Positions 4,154-5,661 of a DNA stretch of 5,661 nucleotides are shown piece by piece. The stretch comes from Cellvibrionales bacterium. Lineage in GTDB: Bacteria > Pseudomonadota > Gammaproteobacteria > Pseudomonadales > UBA7434. Within the stretch, counting starts at the first letter, position 1. Every line of letters begins with the position of its first letter. A program made the translations under genes and the position numbers. The DNA lies in assembly GCA_018668095.1 (NCBI GenBank), contig JABIQF010000168.1, positions 1-5,661 on the forward strand, written 5' to 3'. Under the pieces are notes generated by a model, which saw nothing but the letters and a program-made list of their open reading frames with translations, was not told where the DNA came from and made no database searches.

Positions 4154-5661
4154 TCAACTGCCTTAAGAATACTCGACGGACAGAACGATAAACGCGTTTT
4201 ATTAAAGGCTCAGGCTGATGATGAAACAGCACATATACGCGTTCTTCTAAACGAGAAACTGGCGCATCTTGCACAGCGATATCAATATGAAAATAACGCT
4301 CATAGCTTTGCATTTCTCCTGACGAAGCGGGATCTGCCGCTATTTGACCACCACCCTTAATACTTAATACCTTACTCGGAAAATCTTTACTGGCCGCAGG
4401 CACGCCCCGCTCCATTAAGCCGTTATAAACCTTATTCGGTAATGACACTAAACGTACATCAATACTTTGTGTGTCGCCTTTTACCGACTCAATAGCATTT
4501 TCGCTGATCATAACGGTAGCATTGATACGATCGTAATCCACCACATGGCCGAGTAAGTCACCTTGATTTATATAGCGGCCAACCAATGAATTAGCTCTAG
4601 GTAAATCGAAAATGCCGTCTTGCTGGCTTCGAACAACCAATGCCGAGAGGCGCTCATTGGCTCGCTGTAATTCTTTTTCTAAATATTCGACTTCGCGTTT
4701 TAATATATCGGACTGACTCAAATCAGCAAGACTCACTAAATAGCGCTCTTGCGCCTCGGCTACTTGAGCTTCTAATACTTTAATATTTGCTTGTGATTCT
4801 TGATCTTGCATAATAACCAGTACATCACCACGCTTCACTGACTCACCCGGCTGCGCCACGACCTCAGCAATAAAACCACTGTTTTCAGCACGCACATAGG
4901 CCAGCTCTGATGCTAAGAAAACACCTTCAGCCTTGGTGGCATAAGGCATGGGGATAACCGCAATCGCTAGAAACAATACGCCAAGAAAAACAACGCCGAA
5001 ACTCATGACCCGAGTATTTTTTTCTTTCAGTTGCGCATCTTTAAACGGAGCTATGAGTACTTTTGAGAGCGGTTGCAGTAATGACATATAAATACTCCAT
5101 AGCGCCACTAACACACCAATAAAAAAGAACTGGCTAGACACATACAGTGCAATGGCCAACATAACAAAAAGCCGATAACAGTAGGAAGCTATCGAATAAG
5201 AGAACAACCAAAATCTTTCTTTAATACTGTCCGCAGGTGATTCAACACCCTTAACGCCTAACACCTTAGCCTTTAATAAGTATGCAATATATTGATTACT
5301 TCGGCTGGCCAAGTTCGGAATTTCTAAATAATCGGATAACACATAGTAAGCATCAAACTTAAGCAGTGGATTACCATTAAAAAGCAAGGTTGATATACCC
5401 GAAATTACCATGGTATTAAAAGCAACAGTCCTAAGCGTACCGGGCTCGGCATAGGCCCAAACAATCATGGCTAAGGCGGCTAAAAATATTTCAACCAGCA
5501 CGCCCACTGCACCCACTAACATACGTTGATGCTTATTAGGAAAGGCAATCGCTTCTGAGGCTTCTACGTAAGGCACAGGAAAAAACACTAAGAACATAAT
5601 GCCCATTTCATGCACTTCTGCGCCCCACTTCTTAAGCACGTAAGCATGGCCAAATTCATGA
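4146..5661 (-). CDS. M50-type membrane metalloprotease fused to a HlyD-like adaptor, 5' end missing
   Basis: 504 codons are visible and the frame stays open to the right edge. The visible product begins HEFGHAY, the HExxH zinc site of M50 (site-2-protease-like) peptidases. A GTG eight codons in (5639-5637) is an internal valine codon, not the start. The third zinc ligand is D103 in NPLLKFDAYYVL; the common form from memory is FDGYY, so this has Ala for Gly. Hydrophobic segments lie at about 20-32, 49-69, 79-95, 151-174, 175-195 and 220-238. A periplasmic HlyD-like part follows: lipoyl half (239-285, GDVLVIMQDQE), coiled-coil helices (287-345), second lipoyl half (346-377) and beta-barrel (378-479), ending in a basic tail (KRVYRSVRRVFLR). 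The phrases EVHEMG, FPVPYVEAS and LEIPNL match the M50-HlyD fusion group often labelled 'putative peptide zinc metalloprotease'. It may process or pass a peptide or protein across the inner membrane. About 150-200 N-terminal residues are probably missing. It overlaps the SecA-like gene by 8 nt. Confidence 0.92.
   Translation of the reverse strand, partial: HEFGHAYVLKKWGAEVHEMGIMFLVFFPVPYVEASEAIAFPNKHQRMLVGAVGVLVEIFLAALAMIVWAYAEPGTLRTVAFNTMVISGISTLLFNGNPLLKFDAYYVLSDYLEIPNLASRSNQYIAYLLKAKVLGVKGVESPADSIKERFWLFSYSIASYCYRLFVMLAIALYVSSQFFFIGVLVALWSIYMSLLQPLSKVLIAPFKDAQLKEKNTRVMSFGVVFLGVLFLAIAVIPMPYATKAEGVFLASELAYVRAENSGFIAEVVAQPGESVKRGDVLVIMQDQESQANIKVLEAQVAEAQERYLVSLADLSQSDILKREVEYLEKELQRANERLSALVVRSQQDGIFDLPRANSLVGRYINQGDLLGHVVDYDRINATVMISENAIESVKGDTQSIDVRLVSLPNKVYNGLMERGVPAASKDFPSKVLSIKGGGQIAADPASSGEMQSYERYFHIDIAVQDAPVSRLEERVYVLFHHQPEPLIKRVYRSVRRVFLRQLNV
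4161..4164 (-). promoter_or_regulatory. Ribosome binding site (AAGG) of the SecA-like gene
   Basis: The minus strand reads TTAAGGCAG before the ATG at 4153-4151, placing AAGG seven bases upstream, inside the end of the M50 coding frame. It supports this start over later methionines and allows re-initiation by ribosomes finishing the M50 gene. Confidence 0.6.

Noticed and set aside
4146..5639. M50-HlyD gene starting at the GTG at 5639-5637
   Set aside because: The frame stays open upstream and encodes HEFGHAY, the zinc motif of the family, so the GTG is an internal valine codon.

Overview
The window looks like chromosomal DNA from a gammaproteobacterium, probably a marine or environmental one. 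This rests on moderate-to-low GC, Gram-negative envelope components (signal-peptide-bearing HlyD/RND-type adaptors) and a perfect FNR/Anr-type site. I cannot name the genus. Every supported gene is on the minus strand, so in transcription order the window runs from its right end to its left end.

Right two thirds (about 1358-5661): a tightly packed three-gene unit. It starts with a gene cut by the right edge, encoding a multi-pass M50 (site-2-type) zinc metalloprotease fused to a periplasmic HlyD-like adaptor. Its HEFGH zinc motif is encoded in the last bases of the window, so the apparent GTG start just after it is not real. It overlaps by 8 nt a gene for a short SecA-like ATPase (662 residues). 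That gene overlaps by 4 nt (ATGA) a gene for an exported RND-type periplasmic adaptor (246 residues). A strong rho-independent terminator follows. The overlaps and shared terminator argue for one transcript and one machine. The parts are an inner-membrane protease/adaptor, a cytoplasmic Sec-type motor with its nucleotide-binding and preprotein-binding regions intact but a reduced C-terminus, and a second adaptor. No ABC or RND pump and no TolC-like gene is visible. A dedicated protein or peptide export system that couples SecA-like energy to an M50-HlyD platform is the most interesting hypothesis here; its substrate is not in the window.

Intergenic region 1112-1427: besides the terminator it holds a perfect FNR-type palindrome (1227-1240), three 13-bp imperfect tandem repeats (1171-1209), and a 7-bp tandem repeat that builds the Shine-Dalgarno sequence of the next gene.

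Left part (1-1111): a YjaB-like GNAT acetyltransferase gene, a gene for a four-helix membrane protein of unknown function 52 bp downstream, and the first 48 codons of another small membrane protein running off the left edge. The FNR-type site is placed to control the acetyltransferase gene and perhaps the membrane protein after it.
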